A model generated the notes under the pieces. That model had not been told where the DNA came from. It was given only the letters and a program-made list of their open reading frames with translations, and made no database searches. A DNA stretch of 64,000 bases from NCBI GenBank assembly GCA_020186115.1, contig WSYJ01000005.1:248001-312000 (forward strand). The letters are read 5' to 3'. Of the stretch, positions 63,817 to 64,000 are shown piece by piece. The stretch comes from Histomonas meleagridis (lineage: Eukaryota > Parabasalia > Tritrichomonadida > Dientamoebidae). Position numbers and translations under genes: made by a program. Numbering within the stretch: the first letter of the stretch is position 1; the number at the start of each line of letters is the position of its first letter.

Positions 63817-64000
63817 TTATTCAGATTGTAAAACAGATTTTAGATACGACACCAAATTTTCTGGAATTAAGCTTATAACCACTGGAGGATATTTCGTCAT
63901 TTTCATTGCAATTTTCTTTCCATAATCATTTAATTGCTTAGCACAACATAATTCTATCAAGCACAAGGAATTTTGGAAGTTAATATTATTAATATCCAGA
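63817..64000 (-). CDS. C-terminal part of an unrecognised gene, cut by the window end
   Basis: An open minus-strand frame enters at base 64000 and ends at TAA 63817-63819, giving about 60 residues (NSLCLIELCCAKQLNDYGKK, then KYPPVVISLIPENLVSYL). The composition is coding-like and helical, and the stop is TAAATA, giving the TAAA motif. The product is unknown. Confidence 0.55.
   Translation of the reverse strand, partial: LDINNINFQNSLCLIELCCAKQLNDYGKKIAMKMTKYPPVVISLIPENLVSYLKSVLQSE

Overview
The window reads as nuclear DNA of a parabasalid protist, most like Tritrichomonas or a related trichomonad. It is strongly AT-rich and has eukaryotic genes with mostly uninterrupted frames: Rab GTPases, an AP sigma chain, RPS20, Trm1, an HMG box and a nucleoplasmin-like protein. 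It carries DUF3447-ankyrin genes and BspA-type LRR fragments, and it is loaded with DNA transposons (pogo/Tigger, Tc1, Merlin, rve integrase) plus a Polinton-like viral element. Many genes end in a stop embedded in TAAA, as described for Trichomonas vaginalis polyadenylation. The genus assignment is inference; no rRNA is present.

Layout. 1-8.3 kb holds two divergent DUF3447-ankyrin loci, each followed by an array of ankyrin modules. 9-14.9 kb holds an ERGIC-53-like lectin gene, an HMG-box gene, a broken Bre1-type RING ligase gene and scraps of an EF-hand and a BspA gene. 14.9-17.9 kb is a third DUF3447-ankyrin locus. 18.2 kb is a Rab11-like gene. 18.9-28.5 kb is a transposon graveyard: a complete but mutated pogo element with TIRs and a TA duplication, an integrase relic, two more DDE relics, a Tc1-type end, a 5'-truncated surface protein gene and a Merlin/ISXO2 transposase. 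30-32 kb holds a duplicated decayed gene and an elongator tRNA-Met. 34.3-39.5 kb is a decayed Polinton-like element with long TIRs, SF3-helicase and packaging-ATPase remnants and fibre-like genes. 41.2-44.3 kb is a 3 kb palindrome carrying two copies of one gene, one intact and one frameshifted. 44.5-64 kb is a compact housekeeping region: NT-C2 protein, beta-barrel protein, Trm1, a head-to-head pair of C39-like peptidases, AP sigma, PQ-loop protein, RPS20, reticulon-like protein, a second Rab, a large coiled-coil protein and a nucleoplasmin-like chaperone. Several of these belong to secretory and endosomal traffic.

The most unusual system is the ankyrin module arrays. Each module encodes one ankyrin repeat. 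Modules are separated by AT-rich spacers that, in six copies checked base by base, measure exactly 80 nt between fixed landmark codons even when the sequence has diverged. The usual period is 170 bp, which is not a multiple of three, so the spacers break the frame at every repeat; removing 71 nt (or 68 or 74) would give a continuous ankyrin protein. No canonical GT..AG pair does this in most copies. The spacers are either unconventional introns, or the arrays are silent cassette reservoirs.
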